From positions 1-64,000 of the forward strand of contig KI535279.1 in assembly GCA_000488855.1 (NCBI GenBank): a stretch of DNA of 64,000 nucleotides, in the 5' to 3' direction. The notes under the pieces were generated by a model. The model searched no databases. It saw only the letters and a program-made list of their open reading frames with translations, and was not told the origin of the DNA. The position numbers and the translations under genes are program-made. The stretch comes from Eubacterium brachy ATCC 33089. Its GTDB lineage: Bacteria; Bacillota; Clostridia; Peptostreptococcales; Anaerovoracaceae. Positions 1 through 9,193 of the stretch are shown here, in pieces. Numbering within the stretch: position 1 is the stretch's first letter; each line of letters starts with the position of its first letter.

Positions 1-51
1 CAGGATTTGCAAACAGAAGAAGAAAAAATAAATAAGCGTATTTTTAACTGA
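1..51 (+). CDS. C-terminal end of an upstream gene (partial)
   Basis: Frame 1 is open from the first base and closes with TGA at 49-51, giving a charged 16-residue tail (QDLQTEEEKINKRIFN). A hairpin terminator overlaps the stop codon, as expected for the end of a gene entering from the left. Seventeen codons are too few to identify a product, and this could be chance. Confidence 0.35.
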   Translation, partial: QDLQTEEEKINKRIFN

Positions 52-71
52 CGGGAAACCGTTAGTTTTTT
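48..71 (+). terminator. Rho-independent terminator of the upstream gene
   Basis: A 7-bp stem (CTGACGG 48-54 with CCGTTAG 59-65, one G-T pair) closed by a GAAA tetraloop is followed by six T residues (66-71). It separates the upstream transcription unit from the queuosine transporter promoter. Confidence 0.8.
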
Positions 72-121
72 GCTTAAGGGCAAATTGAAATTGAGGAAAA
101 TCTGATGTGGCAATATAATCC

Positions 122-150
122 TTGATATAAGATCTATTTTCTTATATAAT
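122..150 (+). promoter_or_regulatory. Sigma-A promoter of the queuosine-precursor transporter
   Basis: TTGATA (122-127) and a perfect TATAAT (145-150) are separated by 17 bp. Transcription should start near 157, just before the preQ1 riboswitch, so the leader is only about 58 nt long. Confidence 0.85.
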
Positions 151-166
151 TAAAATGTTAAGCAAA

Positions 167-207
167 AGACAGTTCGAAACCATCCTGTCTATAAACAAAA
201 CTAAGGA
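167..207 (+). promoter_or_regulatory. PreQ1-I riboswitch overlapping the Shine-Dalgarno sequence
   Basis: Stem P1 is AGACAG (167-172) with CTGTCT (185-190), fully paired. Its 12-nt loop starts TTC and is C-rich at the end. The A-rich tail ATAAACAAAACTAAGG (191-206) matches the consensus class I preQ1 tail. The tail runs directly into the ribosome binding site AAGGAGG, so ligand binding should block translation of the transporter. This agrees with the downstream gene being a queuosine-precursor importer. Confidence 0.85.
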
Positions 208-214
208 GGAAAAA

Positions 215-913
215 ATGAATAATGAGTTGTTGTTAATAGCTTCCGTAATTGTAATTTACGGGGGAACTTTGGTGTTTTTTAAGGCGTTTAAACTGCAGGG
301 TCTATACAGCTGGACGGTCATTGCGACCATATGTGCCAACATAGAGGTACTGATTTTGATAAGGGCGTTTGGAATGGAGCAGACCCTCGGAAACGTGATG
401 TTCGCATCTTCATTTCTCATCACCGACATAGTCAGTGAAATCTACGGAAAAAGAGAAGCTAACAGAGCGGTCAATATAGGGATTTTAACATCTATCAGTT
501 TCATAGTCCTATCGCAGATTTGGTTGATGTATACACCTTCGCAAAACGACAGTGCAATGGAGCATATAAAAGCTATATTTTCCAACACGCCGAGACTTAT
601 GATAGTCAGCTTCCTGGTGTATGCCGTTTCGCAGAAATTGGATGTTTGGTTGTATCATAAATGGTGGGCGTTCACAGATAGGAGATTTGGAAAGCACGAC
701 AGGTTTCTATGGCTCAGAAACAACGGATCTACTCTCATCTCGCAACTGATAAACACGGTAATATTCAACATAGGTGCGTTTTGGGGAACCTATGACTCAA
801 AGACACTTTTGAGCATAGTGATTTCAGGGTATTTAATCTATGTCGTTACGAGCCTTTTGGACACACCGTTCGTTTATTGGGCTAGAAAGATAGCCCGAAA
901 AAGCGGTAAGTAA
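215..913 (+). CDS. yhhQ: Queuosine precursor transporter (YhhQ/VUT family, COG1738)
   Basis: This integral membrane protein of 232 residues belongs to the family that imports queuosine precursors such as preQ0/preQ1 for tRNA wobble-base modification. It has about six hydrophobic segments, the family-typical ASSFLITDIVSEIYGKREA stretch near residues 65-83, and a basic region with KWWAFTDRRFG after the middle helices. I chose the ATG at 215 because AAGGAGG sits 5-6 bases upstream. An in-frame ATG at 155 exists, but it lies at or before the transcription start and its reading crosses the riboswitch, so it is not a start. The preQ1-I riboswitch in the leader independently supports the substrate class. 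The gene stands alone between a terminator and aroD. Confidence 0.9.
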   Translation: MNNELLLIASVIVIYGGTLVFFKAFKLQGLYSWTVIATICANIEVLILIRAFGMEQTLGNVMFASSFLITDIVSEIYGKREANRAVNIGILTSISFIVLSQIWLMYTPSQNDSAMEHIKAIFSNTPRLMIVSFLVYAVSQKLDVWLYHKWWAFTDRRFGKHDRFLWLRNNGSTLISQLINTVIFNIGAFWGTYDSKTLLSIVISGYLIYVVTSLLDTPFVYWARKIARKSGK

Positions 914-967
914 AATGACTTGGAGAAGAGAATTCATTGAAAATTAATATGAATTGGAGTTGAAACT

Positions 968-1672
968 ATGAGGAAGTGCTTGCCCATAATGGCAGAGGAT
1001 TTTAGAGGGGTTTACGAAATAGTTGAAAGTTATAATGATCATGCAAAGGTGGATATGTACGAGCTGAGAGCCGACACGTTCCTGGATGATATGGATTACG
1101 ACGGGTTGATGAAAGGCTGGAGTAAGCTGAAAGAACTCAGCAAAAAACCGATCCTTTTCACCTATCGCACCAGGTTTGAAGGCGGATTGGGTAAAAGTTC
1201 AATCACTGAATACAACGAGGTGGTTAGAACAGTCATAAAGGAAGTGAGGCCTGAGTATTTAGACTTGGAATTATCCAGCTGTTGCAGTGATGCTAATGCC
1301 AAGATGTACATCAGATTGGCAAATCACTACGGAACGAAAACGATTTTAAGCAAACACGATTTGGTCTATACGGGAAGCGCAAAAGAAATTGAAATGCTAT
1401 TTATGCGGATGCATTATCTGGGATGCCACATGCCTAAGATAGCTGCCATGGCAAATGATGAAAAAGATGTCATAAGCATGGTGATCGGTGCTGAAAAGGC
1501 AAAATCGCAAATTGGCGATTTGATTGCGATATCAATGGGTAAAATGGGTGTAAAAACCAGATTGCCGGGCAACTTGAATAAGAGCGCAATAGGCTTTGCA
1601 AAGCCGGTAGGTAGAAAAGTCGATAAAAATAGTAGCGAGCTTACAGGACAGATAGATATAGAAGAAATGTGA
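968..1672 (+). CDS. aroD: 3-dehydroquinate dehydratase, type I
   Basis: AroD dehydrates 3-dehydroquinate to 3-dehydroshikimate in the shikimate pathway (cytosolic TIM barrel). At 234 residues it has the usual type I length. Visible family residues are ELR at 32-34, FTYRT at 64-68, the catalytic His130 in SKHD and the Schiff-base Lys157 in PKIAA, with the C-terminal MGKMGVKTR substrate-binding loop around 190-198. A GGAG motif lies 9 bases before the ATG. It sits 54 bp after the queuosine transporter and 36 bp before ecfA1; no terminator is seen on either side, so co-transcription with the ECF genes is possible. Confidence 0.92.
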   Translation: MRKCLPIMAEDFRGVYEIVESYNDHAKVDMYELRADTFLDDMDYDGLMKGWSKLKELSKKPILFTYRTRFEGGLGKSSITEYNEVVRTVIKEVRPEYLDLELSSCCSDANAKMYIRLANHYGTKTILSKHDLVYTGSAKEIEMLFMRMHYLGCHMPKIAAMANDEKDVISMVIGAEKAKSQIGDLIAISMGKMGVKTRLPGNLNKSAIGFAKPVGRKVDKNSSELTGQIDIEEM

Positions 1673-1708
1673 TGAAAATAAAATTCTCTTTAAAATAAAG
1701 GAAGAAAC

Positions 1709-2671
1709 ATGAAGGATATAATTCAGATCAAAGACTTGGTGTTTTCATATAAACATAATGAAAATACGGGAGATAGAAGAGATTCAAAAACTGTGAATAG
1801 AAACGAGGAGATGAAGAAATCTTCCGATAATGCAGGTGGCAATGAAACGGATACCTCTCGTGAAATAGAGGGCGAAAGAGAGAAAATTTCGATGCAAAAT
1901 AGAGTGATCGATGATGTTTCACTCAACATAGCGGAAGGAAGTTTTACAGCTATAATAGGCAGGAACGGTTCGGGGAAATCGACGTTGGCGAAAAACATAA
2001 ACGCTTTGCTTTTACCCAACTTCGGAGAAGTTATCGTAGAGGAATTCAACACTTTAGATGAAAAAAATGTATGGGAAATCAGACAGAGAGTCGGAATGGT
2101 GTTTCAAAACCCGGATAATCAAATCGTTTCCAGCGTGGTAGAAGATGACGTAGCTTTCGGACCCGAGAATTTAGGGATAGAACCGAGGGTCATAAGACAG
2201 AGAGTTGATTATGCTCTTGCTGCGGTCAACATGTCCAACTTTAAGAAAAAGCCACCACACATGCTATCCGGAGGACAAAAACAGAGAATTGCAATAGCCG
2301 GAGTTGTGGCTATGAAGCCGAAATGCATCGTATTTGACGAGCCTACTGCCATGCTCGATCCGAAGGGTCGAAAAGAAGTGATGAGAATAATCAAAGAGCT
2401 GAACAGCGAGGGGATAACAGTCATTCTCATAACTCACTTCATGGAAGAAGCGGCGCAAGCAGATAGAATTATAATAATGGATAGAGGAAAAATCGCAGCC
2501 GACGGTAGCCCGGTGGAAATTTTTCAGGAAGTCGATAAGCTCAGAGAGTTGAGTTTGGATGTACCACTGGAAGTGAAACTGAGATATAGACTTGAAAAGA
2601 GAGGAATTGAAATCCCGAAAGAAGTTATAGATAGAGAAAGTATGGTAAAATTTTTATGTCAATACATGTAA
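1709..2671 (+). CDS. ecfA1: Energy-coupling factor transporter ATPase EcfA1 with an internal insertion
   Basis: One of two ABC ATPases powering ECF vitamin and metal importers. It carries Walker [10 protein letters not shown] (about residue 91), Q-loop QNPDNQIV, signature LSGGQKQR and Walker [12 protein letters not shown]. The protein is 320 residues against about 280 for the family. The excess is a hydrophilic block at roughly residues 16-62 (rich in N, D, E, K, S, R) inserted between the first beta strand and the strand leading to Walker A; normal sequence resumes at [12 protein letters not shown]. The start of ecfA2 overlaps its 3' end by 16 bp, indicating translational coupling. S-components such as ThiT (9283-9915) should dock on this module. 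Confidence 0.9.
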   Translation: MKDIIQIKDLVFSYKHNENTGDRRDSKTVNRNEEMKKSSDNAGGNETDTSREIEGEREKISMQNRVIDDVSLNIAEGSFTAIIGRNGSGKSTLAKNINALLLPNFGEVIVEEFNTLDEKNVWEIRQRVGMVFQNPDNQIVSSVVEDDVAFGPENLGIEPRVIRQRVDYALAAVNMSNFKKKPPHMLSGGQKQRIAIAGVVAMKPKCIVFDEPTAMLDPKGRKEVMRIIKELNSEGITVILITHFMEEAAQADRIIIMDRGKIAADGSPVEIFQEVDKLRELSLDVPLEVKLRYRLEKRGIEIPKEVIDRESMVKFLCQYM

Positions 2672-3573
2672 AAAATATAAATCATATATACAGGAAAGGC
2701 TTGCCGGAAGAATCAATAGCTCTAGATGATGTATCGCTTAATATCGATGACAATGAACTGGTGGGGATTATAGGACATACAGGTTCCGGAAAATCGACTT
2801 TGGTACAACACTTGAACGGGTTGCTAAAACCATCCAGCGGAGAAATTTTGGTAGACGGAGTGAATCTCACAGACAGCAAAATTTCCATGATAGATGTCAG
2901 AAAAAAAGTGGGATTGGTCTTTCAATACCCGGAATATCAGCTGTTTGAAGAAACTGTAGAGAAGGATATATCCTTCGGCCCGAAAAACTTAGGATTGGAT
3001 GAAGGTGAGATCCGGCGACGAGTTGAGGAGTCCATGGAGCTGGTCGGACTGGATTACAGCGAATTTTCACAGAAAAGCCCCTTCGACTTATCCGGAGGGC
3101 AAAAGAGAAGAGTTGCCATTGCAGGTGTTATCGCCATGAAGCCGAAAGTTCTCATACTGGATGAACCGACGGCGGGACTGGATCCGCAAACTCATCAAGA
3201 TATATTGAAGATGATAAAGAACATTCACAAAAGCGAGGGGAATATTACCATTTTCATATCTCATAATATGAATGATATAGCGGATATATGCGATAAAGTG
3301 GTTGTTATGGACGACGGGAAGTGCTTGATGATGGATACTCCAAAAAACGTTTTTGCGGAAAGCGATAAGTTAAAGAGCATCGGACTGGACTTGCCCGATA
3401 TAACACAACTTTTGTTGGATTTACACGGAAAAAGAAAAGAGATAAAGGGTTTTCGCCCGGGAACATCAAAGGATGAAGAAGATGCAGATGCTGTGGGAAA
3501 TGGTGTTTTTTCAATAGACGAGGCAGAAGAGATCATTTTCAATCTTATAAAAGGAGATGTGAAAAATGATTAG
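2656..3573 (+). CDS. ecfA2: Energy-coupling factor transporter ATPase EcfA2
   Basis: Second ATPase of the ECF module, 305 residues. Walker [11 protein letters not shown]-loop [10 protein letters not shown], signature LSGGQKRR and Walker [13 protein letters not shown] are all intact, with the switch His in FISHNM. The C-terminus carries an acidic stretch (about residues 268-285) before the final helices that contact EcfT in this family. The ATG at 2656 lies inside the end of ecfA1 and the gene overlaps ecfT by 8 bp, so the three genes form a compact, coupled operon. Confidence 0.92.
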   Translation: MSIHVKNINHIYRKGLPEESIALDDVSLNIDDNELVGIIGHTGSGKSTLVQHLNGLLKPSSGEILVDGVNLTDSKISMIDVRKKVGLVFQYPEYQLFEETVEKDISFGPKNLGLDEGEIRRRVEESMELVGLDYSEFSQKSPFDLSGGQKRRVAIAGVIAMKPKVLILDEPTAGLDPQTHQDILKMIKNIHKSEGNITIFISHNMNDIADICDKVVVMDDGKCLMMDTPKNVFAESDKLKSIGLDLPDITQLLLDLHGKRKEIKGFRPGTSKDEEDADAVGNGVFSIDEAEEIIFNLIKGDVKND

Positions 3574-4366
3574 AGATATAACTTTAGGACAGTATTATCA
3601 AGCTGAGTCGATAATTCACAGGCTGGATCCCAGAGTCAAGATGATAGGAACTCTGATTTACATAATAACGCTGTTCATATTTAACACATTTTTGGGGTTT
3701 GCTTTCGCTGCACTGTGTCTGTTCGGAATCGTCAGAACTTCGAAGGTTCCGTTTAAATTTATAGTGAAAGGGTTGAAACCTATATTTTTTATAATTATAT
3801 TCACCTTCGTACTCAATATGTTCATGATACGAGGAGAAGTTTTGGTCAAGTTTTGGATTTTTGAGATAACCAAAGAGGGACTCCGGGAAGCCATGATAAT
3901 GGCAATAAGGCTGATACTGCTCATACTTGGCTCTTCAATGTTGACTTTAGCAACTAAACCGATAAATTTGACAGATGGTATCGAGAGGTTGCTGTCTCCA
4001 TTTAAAAAAATTGGATTTCCGGCTCATGAAATCGCCATGATGACTACAATAGCATTGAGATTCATACCGACTCTGCTGGAAGAAACCGACAAGATAATGA
4101 AAGCACAACAGGCGAGAGGTGCGGATTTTGAAACCGGAAATATACTGCACAGAGCGAAACAGATGATACCTATTTTAGTTCCTTTGTTCATCAGCGCATT
4201 TAGAATAGCCCAGGATATGGCTATGGCTATGGAAGCCAGATGTTATAGAGGCGGAGAAAATAGAACGAGAATGAAGGAAATGAAATATGAAAAGAGAGAT
4301 GGAATCGCCGCCGTGGCGATAGTGTTATTTTTGTGCAGCGGAATCGTAGTTAGAATTTTCAGCTAG
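3566..4366 (+). CDS. ecfT: Energy-coupling factor transmembrane protein EcfT
   Basis: This is the membrane scaffold that links the EcfA1/A2 ATPases to interchangeable substrate-binding S-components. At 266 residues it has four to six hydrophobic helices, one of them at the extreme C-terminus. The two family coupling-helix signatures are visible: QQARGADFETG near 174-184 and MEARCYRGG near 221-229. Both keep the Arg-Gly contacts known to seat in the ATPase grooves. It starts 8 bp inside ecfA2 with GGAG just upstream. ThiT in this window is a plausible client; riboflavin (RibU) and other S-components are not seen here. Confidence 0.92.
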   Translation: MIRDITLGQYYQAESIIHRLDPRVKMIGTLIYIITLFIFNTFLGFAFAALCLFGIVRTSKVPFKFIVKGLKPIFFIIIFTFVLNMFMIRGEVLVKFWIFEITKEGLREAMIMAIRLILLILGSSMLTLATKPINLTDGIERLLSPFKKIGFPAHEIAMMTTIALRFIPTLLEETDKIMKAQQARGADFETGNILHRAKQMIPILVPLFISAFRIAQDMAMAMEARCYRGGENRTRMKEMKYEKRDGIAAVAIVLFLCSGIVVRIFS

Positions 4367-4381
4367 TTTTAGGAGAATAAA

Positions 4382-5053
4382 TTGAGACAGAGAAGGATAA
4401 AAAATCTGGAAGAGCGAATAGAGAATCTGAAAGACCATAGCATTTCAGAGCCTGAGGCTTTCCGCGGAAAGTGGGATGCGTACTTTGCGAAGAAAGGCAG
4501 AGGCGGAAAACCGATTTTCCTTGAAATCGGTAGTGGCAAAGGTCGATTCATAACTCAGATGGGCAAGGAAAATCCCCACTGCAACTTTATAGCTGTGGAA
4601 GTTCAGCCCAGCGTATGGGTTCTCGCAGTGGAAAAGGCTCTGAAAGAGGAAGTGGATAATGTGGCATTTTTAAATTTCCATATGAAGGATGTGACTCAGT
4701 TGTTCGAAAAGGGTGAACTGGACGGAATATATTTGAATTTCAGCGATCCTTGGCACAAGGCGAGACATGCCAAAAGGAGGCTGACCCATAGAAATTTTTT
4801 GAAGAAATACTTTGAAGTGTTGAAGGAGGACGGATTTGTACGGATGAAAACAGACAACGACAATCTGTTTGAATTTACTCTCGAAGAGATAGATGATTTG
4901 CGAAAAAGTGAAAATATGAAAATCTTGGGGGAGGAAGTCACGAGAAATTTGCACGGTTCGGAATACGCCGAAGGCAATGTGATGACCGAGTATGAGGAAA
5001 AATTCAGCAACAGGGGAAAGAATATAAACCACGTAAAGATCACTAGGGGGTGA
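4382..5053 (+). CDS. trmB: tRNA (guanine-N7-)-methyltransferase
   Basis: TrmB methylates N7 of G46 in the variable loop of many tRNAs using S-adenosylmethionine. At 223 residues it has the family length. The SAM-binding motif EIGSGKGRF lies at 48-56, an acidic EVQP follows the next strand, the substrate motif NFSDPWHKARHAKRRL is at about 120-135, and TDND lies at about 163-166. The start codon is TTG at 4382, chosen because AGGAG (4371-4375) is six bases upstream and no ATG is suitably placed. It follows ecfT by 15 bp and probably belongs to the same transcript. Confidence 0.92.
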   Translation: MRQRRIKNLEERIENLKDHSISEPEAFRGKWDAYFAKKGRGGKPIFLEIGSGKGRFITQMGKENPHCNFIAVEVQPSVWVLAVEKALKEEVDNVAFLNFHMKDVTQLFEKGELDGIYLNFSDPWHKARHAKRRLTHRNFLKKYFEVLKEDGFVRMKTDNDNLFEFTLEEIDDLRKSENMKILGEEVTRNLHGSEYAEGNVMTEYEEKFSNRGKNINHVKITRG

Positions 5054-5057
5054 ACAG

Positions 5058-6284
5058 ATGATATTTGCACTTGAAAACGGAAGAACGATACCGAAGAGAG
5101 ACAAAATATTCGAGCTTAATGCGAGAGCCAAGGAAATGATAAAAAAGCATGGAAGAGATAAGGTAATCAACGGAACCATAGGAGCTTTGCTCGATGATGA
5201 AGGAGAACTGGCTGTCATAACTTCCGTAATAGATGAGATGAACAAGTTGAGAGATAAGGATTTTGCGGAATATGCACCTATTGGTGGAATTCCGGAATTC
5301 AAGGATACCATTGTAAAAGCGGTCCACGGAAACAATCCTGTGGAGCTTTTTACAGAAGTGGTAGCAACTCCCGGCGGTACGGGAGGAATCAGAAACACCG
5401 TAGCAAATTATACGAAAATCGGAGATAAGGTTTTGACTTCAGATTGGCATTGGGCACCGTACAAGACCATATGTGAAGAACAGGGCAGAAGTCTGGTGAC
5501 ATACCGGTTGTTCAACGATGAAGGCAGTTTTAACTTCGCAGACTTTGAAGAGCAGTTTTCCAGATTGTGCAAAGAGCAGGAGAATGTTGTAATCATGCTC
5601 AATACACCGGCACACAATCCTACGGGATATGAAATAAGTCTGACAGAATGGCAGAGATTGATTGAAATTCTAAACGATGAGAAGTATAAAGAGAACAGAA
5701 TTATACTGTTTATAGATGTTGCGTATATAGATTTCGCCGGTGAACCCGACAAAGTCAGAAACTTCATTCCCATGCTGAAACAGTTTGATGACAACGTATT
5801 ATCTCTCATAGGATACAGCGCTTCCAAGACGTTTACCCTGTACGGACTGAGAACGGGTGCGGTAATGTGCATGGCACAGGAAGAAGCGGTAGCAGAGGAA
5901 TTCAGAAGAGTTTTCGAATTTTCTTCAAGAAACACATGGTCCAACTGCGTTAGAAGCGGACAACAGTTAATTGCAAATATATACAACAGCGATGAGGCTT
6001 TGAAAAAAGTTGAAGAGGAGAGAGCTGATTTCAGAAATATGCTTCTGGCAAGAGGCAGGGCATTTGAAGAAGCAGCCAAGATATCGAATTTAAAAACAGT
6101 ACCGTTCGTATCAGGCTTTTTCATCTGTGTAGAGTGTGATGATTCGGTAAAGGTGAGCGAGTTGTTGACCGAATACGGGATATTTGCAGTGCCTTTAGCG
6201 AAGGGAATAAGAATATCCATCGCATCTATAAATGAAAAACAGTGTAAAAGAGTGGTGGAAGTCCTGAAGGCAATTGGATTTTAG
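5058..6284 (+). CDS. PLP-dependent aminotransferase, class I/II (aspartate/aromatic type)
   Basis: A 408-residue fold-type I aminotransferase. Visible active-site features are the glycine-rich phosphate-binding TPGGTGG (104-110), Asn187 in AHNPTG, Asp220 and Tyr223 in FIDVAY, the Schiff-base Lys257 in GYSASKTFT and Arg265 in GLRTG. A Trp-rich SDWHW segment (128-132) lies where aromatic or aspartate aminotransferases stack the PLP ring. The exact amino-acid substrate cannot be fixed from sequence. The gene starts 4 bp after the trmB stop with AGGGGGTGA upstream, so it closes the aroD/ecf/trmB run; a strong hairpin terminator follows 26 bp after its stop. Confidence 0.85.
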   Translation: MIFALENGRTIPKRDKIFELNARAKEMIKKHGRDKVINGTIGALLDDEGELAVITSVIDEMNKLRDKDFAEYAPIGGIPEFKDTIVKAVHGNNPVELFTEVVATPGGTGGIRNTVANYTKIGDKVLTSDWHWAPYKTICEEQGRSLVTYRLFNDEGSFNFADFEEQFSRLCKEQENVVIMLNTPAHNPTGYEISLTEWQRLIEILNDEKYKENRIILFIDVAYIDFAGEPDKVRNFIPMLKQFDDNVLSLIGYSASKTFTLYGLRTGAVMCMAQEEAVAEEFRRVFEFSSRNTWSNCVRSGQQLIANIYNSDEALKKVEEERADFRNMLLARGRAFEEAAKISNLKTVPFVSGFFICVECDDSVKVSELLTEYGIFAVPLAKGIRISIASINEKQCKRVVEVLKAIGF

Positions 6285-6309
6285 ATTCCATAGGATATAA
6301 CAGTTGACG

Positions 6310-6350
6310 ACATCTAATATGAAAGAGAGAGTTTCATATTAGATGTTTTT
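6310..6350 (+). terminator. Rho-independent terminator after the aminotransferase
   Basis: A 15-bp perfect stem (6310-6324 with 6332-6346, arm ACATCTAATATGAAA) and a GAGAGAG loop are followed by TTTT and then AATT. It ends the ecf-trmB-aminotransferase transcription unit. Confidence 0.88.
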
Positions 6351-6643
6351 AATTATGCTTTAACTTATCGAGCATGCAAGGTGTAGAGAATAGGAAACCA
6401 CTCGCTATGCAAGCACTATGTTAAAAACTTTTGAAGAGGGAAAACATTTACTGTAAAAAACGAAAAGTTTCTCTTGTCGAAAAAGCAGACGTGAACGAAA
6501 AATGCAATATGACGCACAAAAATTGTAATATGAAGGGAAATGAACTGTTGAAATTGCAATACGTATTGACCTTTTTGACAGTCGATAATATCATATTCTC
6601 ATCCCCTTATAATAACAAAATATACAAGGAAAGGAGGTAGCGA
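6351..6643 (+). other. Intergenic region before the YdbC-like gene
   Basis: No convincing gene. An open frame of 69 codons at 6431-6640 has no ribosome binding site or recognisable product. A TATAAT (6608-6613) placed 31 bp before the downstream GTG is the likely -10 element of the next gene; its -35 is weak. AGGAGG at about 6630-6638 is that gene's ribosome binding site. Confidence 0.5.
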
Positions 6644-6886
6644 GTGGCTTTCAAAGAGCGAGGAAATACCGAAATAACTTTCAATATCGAGAAGCATATA
6701 GGAGTTCTATCAGAAGGAACCGGTGGATGGAAAAAAGAAGTCAATCTTGTAGCGTGGAACAATGGAGCGACCAAATTGGACATTAGAGACTGGGACGAAG
6801 AGCACCAACATATGTCGAGAGGAATCACTCTAAATAGTGGAGAAACTGAGGCCCTGGGAAAACTCATAGGTAAAGTTAAATTCTAA
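6644..6886 (+). CDS. YdbC-family PC4-like nucleic-acid-binding protein
   Basis: An 80-residue protein resembling the bacterial YdbC family, which has the fold of the eukaryotic coactivator PC4 and binds single-stranded DNA or RNA as a dimer. The beta-rich first half (EITFNIEKHIGVL... GWKKEVNLVAWNNG), the DIRDWDEEHQHMSRGITL segment and the terminal helix ETEALGKLIGKV fit the family closely. The start is GTG at 6644 behind an AGGAGG at good spacing. It is a single-gene unit between two terminators. Confidence 0.82.
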   Translation: MAFKERGNTEITFNIEKHIGVLSEGTGGWKKEVNLVAWNNGATKLDIRDWDEEHQHMSRGITLNSGETEALGKLIGKVKF

Positions 6887-6903
6887 TTATCGATATTGGA
6901 CTG

Positions 6904-6932
6904 AAAAAGGCGTATAACTTACGCTTTTTTTA
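6904..6932 (+). terminator. Rho-independent terminator after the YdbC-like gene
   Basis: AAAAAGGCGTA pairs with TACGCTTTTTTT around a short TAACT loop, followed by a run of seven T residues. It starts 18 bp after the stop codon. Confidence 0.8.
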
Positions 6933-7170
6933 GTGGAACCTATGGGAAGAAGAGAGATGCATGCGGGAAAGCAATCAGTTGATATGTGCAATATTTCTAG
7001 CTGTAGACGTAAGTCAAGATAATGCGAATTGCTTGATCTGCCGTGTGCAGTTCCATTTCAGCGATAAAAAGGGCATTTTACTGCGCCAGTGTAGAGAAAT
7101 GCAACGATATGTGATATAATTAAATGCAAAATCAGATAAAATATGAACGGAAATGTCTTGGAGGTGGCAA

Positions 7171-9132
7171 ATGAGTGATAAAAAAGAAAAATTCTATATA
7201 ACAACTCCTATATACTATCCCAGCGCCAATTTGCACATAGGTCATACTTACTGTACGGTTATGGCGGATGCTATGGCGAGATTTAAGAGAGCTACGGGAT
7301 ATGACGTGAGGTTTTTAACCGGAACAGATGAACACGGTCAGAAAATACAGACCATAGCGAACGAAAAGGGTATAAGTCCTCAGCAATACGTGGATGAAGT
7401 GGTGGAAGGGATTAAAAAACTCTGGGAAACTATGGAAATATCCTACGATGATTTTATCAGAACCACAGAGAAGAGACATACGGAAAAAGTTCAGAAAATA
7501 TTCATGGAGCTTTATGAAAAAGGAGATATTTACAAGGGGGAATATGAAGGTTGGTACTGCACTCCTTGCGAGTCTTTCTGGACGGACAATCAGCTGGATG
7601 AAGACGGACATTGTCCGGATTGCGGCAGACCGGTTTCCAAGGAAAAAGAAGAAGCGTATTTCTTTAAATTGAGCAAGTATCAAGACAGGCTTTTGGAACT
7701 TTTGAAAGATCCCCATAAGAAATTTTTACAGCCGGAAGCCAGAACTAACGAAATGATTGCTTTCATTGAACGAGGCTTGGAAGACCTGTCTATTTCTAGG
7801 TCATCTTTCGATTGGGGGATTCCGGTTCCCATCGATGATAAACACGTAATTTACGTTTGGTTAGATGCTCTGACAAACTACATAACGGCGCTGGGATACC
7901 CTGATGACAGAGGGCTTTACGATAAATTCTGGCCTGCCGATTATCATTTGGTAGGAAAGGAAATCGTGAGATTCCACACCATTATATGGCCTGCGATTCT
8001 AATGTCTCTTGGACTTCCGCTGCCGGAGCATGTGCTGGGACACGGATGGTTGCTCATAGACGGTGGTAAGATGAGCAAATCCAAGGGTAATGTGGTAGAT
8101 CCGGTTCAGTTAATAGAGAGATACGGCGTGGACGCATTGAAGTACTTCCTGTTGAGAGAGTATACATTTGGACAGGATGGAAACTATACCAGTGAAGTTA
8201 TGCTGAAGAGATTGAATTACGATTTGGCAAACGATCTTGGCAACCTGCTCAGCAGAACGGTTTCAATGATTGATAAGTACTGCAATGGAGTGGTTCCGAA
8301 AGCCGGAAAGGATGAAATCGTCGATAAGGAGTTGATTGAGATTGCACAGAGCAGAGCTAAAAGAGTTGAAGAAGAAATGGATAATTTCAAATTCAACGTG
8401 GCACTGGAAGAGATTTGGGTGTTAGTCAAGAGAGCCAACAAATACATCGATGAAACTACGCCATGGGTAATTGCAAAAGACCAAAGTCAAAAAGACAGAT
8501 TAGGTGCAGTGTTACACAACTTAGCCGAATCGCTGAGAGTAATTGCTGAGCTGATACACCCTTTCATGCACACCACAGCTGATGAAATTAAAAAGCAGTT
8601 GGGAGTCGATAGAGATGCTTCTTGGTCGGATGCGGAAAGATTTCATATCCTAGGTGGAGAGAAGGTTCAAAAAGGCGAACCTATCTTTCCTAGATTGGAT
8701 ATAGAAAAGGAACTGGAGGAGATGGAAGCCATTAAAACTGCTAAAATGGCACAGGCCAAAGCGGAGCTGGTGAAAGAGGATGAAAAGTTCCCACCGATAA
8801 AAGAAACCATAGAATTCGGCGACTTTGAAAAAATAGATCTTAGAGTGGGAACCGTTTTAAAGGCGGAAAAACACCCGAAAGCCGATAAGTTATTGGTCTT
8901 CCAGGTTAAGATTGGAAATGAAGTGAGACAGATCATATCGGGCATCGCGGATTACTACAAACCGGAAGATACGGTTGGGAAAAAGGTTACAGTGGTAGCG
9001 AACCTGGCACCTAGAAAGCTCAGAGGTTTGGAATCGAAAGGAATGATTCTATTCGCTGATAATGTGAAGGACGGCAAGGGAACTTTGGAGTTCGTTTCAT
9101 CAGATGCACAAGACGGGAATCAGGTGAGATAA
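7171..9132 (+). CDS. metG: Methionyl-tRNA synthetase with C-terminal tRNA-binding domain
   Basis: Class I synthetase charging tRNA-Met. The signature HIGH is at residues 22-25 (LHIGHTY) and KMSKS at about 300-304. The zinc knuckle between them has four cysteines in CTPC and CPDC (about 130-150), and the C-terminal 110 residues form the EMAP-like tRNA-binding domain that dimerizes the enzyme (starting near EFGDFEKIDLRVG). I prefer ATG 7171 (653 residues) because GGAGG at 7160-7164 serves it; an ATG at 7153 lies upstream of that site. A TATAAT at 7115-7120 is the probable -10. I looked for a T-box leader and found none of its conserved blocks. Confidence 0.95.
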   Translation: MSDKKEKFYITTPIYYPSANLHIGHTYCTVMADAMARFKRATGYDVRFLTGTDEHGQKIQTIANEKGISPQQYVDEVVEGIKKLWETMEISYDDFIRTTEKRHTEKVQKIFMELYEKGDIYKGEYEGWYCTPCESFWTDNQLDEDGHCPDCGRPVSKEKEEAYFFKLSKYQDRLLELLKDPHKKFLQPEARTNEMIAFIERGLEDLSISRSSFDWGIPVPIDDKHVIYVWLDALTNYITALGYPDDRGLYDKFWPADYHLVGKEIVRFHTIIWPAILMSLGLPLPEHVLGHGWLLIDGGKMSKSKGNVVDPVQLIERYGVDALKYFLLREYTFGQDGNYTSEVMLKRLNYDLANDLGNLLSRTVSMIDKYCNGVVPKAGKDEIVDKELIEIAQSRAKRVEEEMDNFKFNVALEEIWVLVKRANKYIDETTPWVIAKDQSQKDRLGAVLHNLAESLRVIAELIHPFMHTTADEIKKQLGVDRDASWSDAERFHILGGEKVQKGEPIFPRLDIEKELEEMEAIKTAKMAQAKAELVKEDEKFPPIKETIEFGDFEKIDLRVGTVLKAEKHPKADKLLVFQVKIGNEVRQIISGIADYYKPEDTVGKKVTVVANLAPRKLRGLESKGMILFADNVKDGKGTLEFVSSDAQDGNQVR

Positions 9133-9193
9133 TCGTTTCCCAAAAAGGGATTTACGCGAAGATATGCAGTAATTAAAGAAGTATTTGAATAGA

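Noticed and set aside
155-214. N-terminal extension of the queuosine transporter from ATG 155
   Set aside because: It lies upstream of or at the transcription start, runs through the preQ1 aptamer, and has no ribosome binding site; ATG 215 has a consensus site.
4670-5398. 242-codon open frame on the minus strand
   Set aside because: It is antisense to trmB and the aminotransferase, both firmly identified; the Ser/Pro/Phe-rich composition is typical of a shadow frame.
5408-6220. 270-codon open frame on the minus strand
   Set aside because: Antisense shadow of the aminotransferase with no ribosome binding site or recognisable domain.
6431-6640. 69-codon open frame before the YdbC-like gene
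   Set aside because: No ribosome binding site, no family, and it covers the likely promoter region of the next gene.
6933-7170. T-box leader for metG
   Set aside because: I looked for the conserved T-box block and specifier hairpin and did not find them; only a -10 box is visible.
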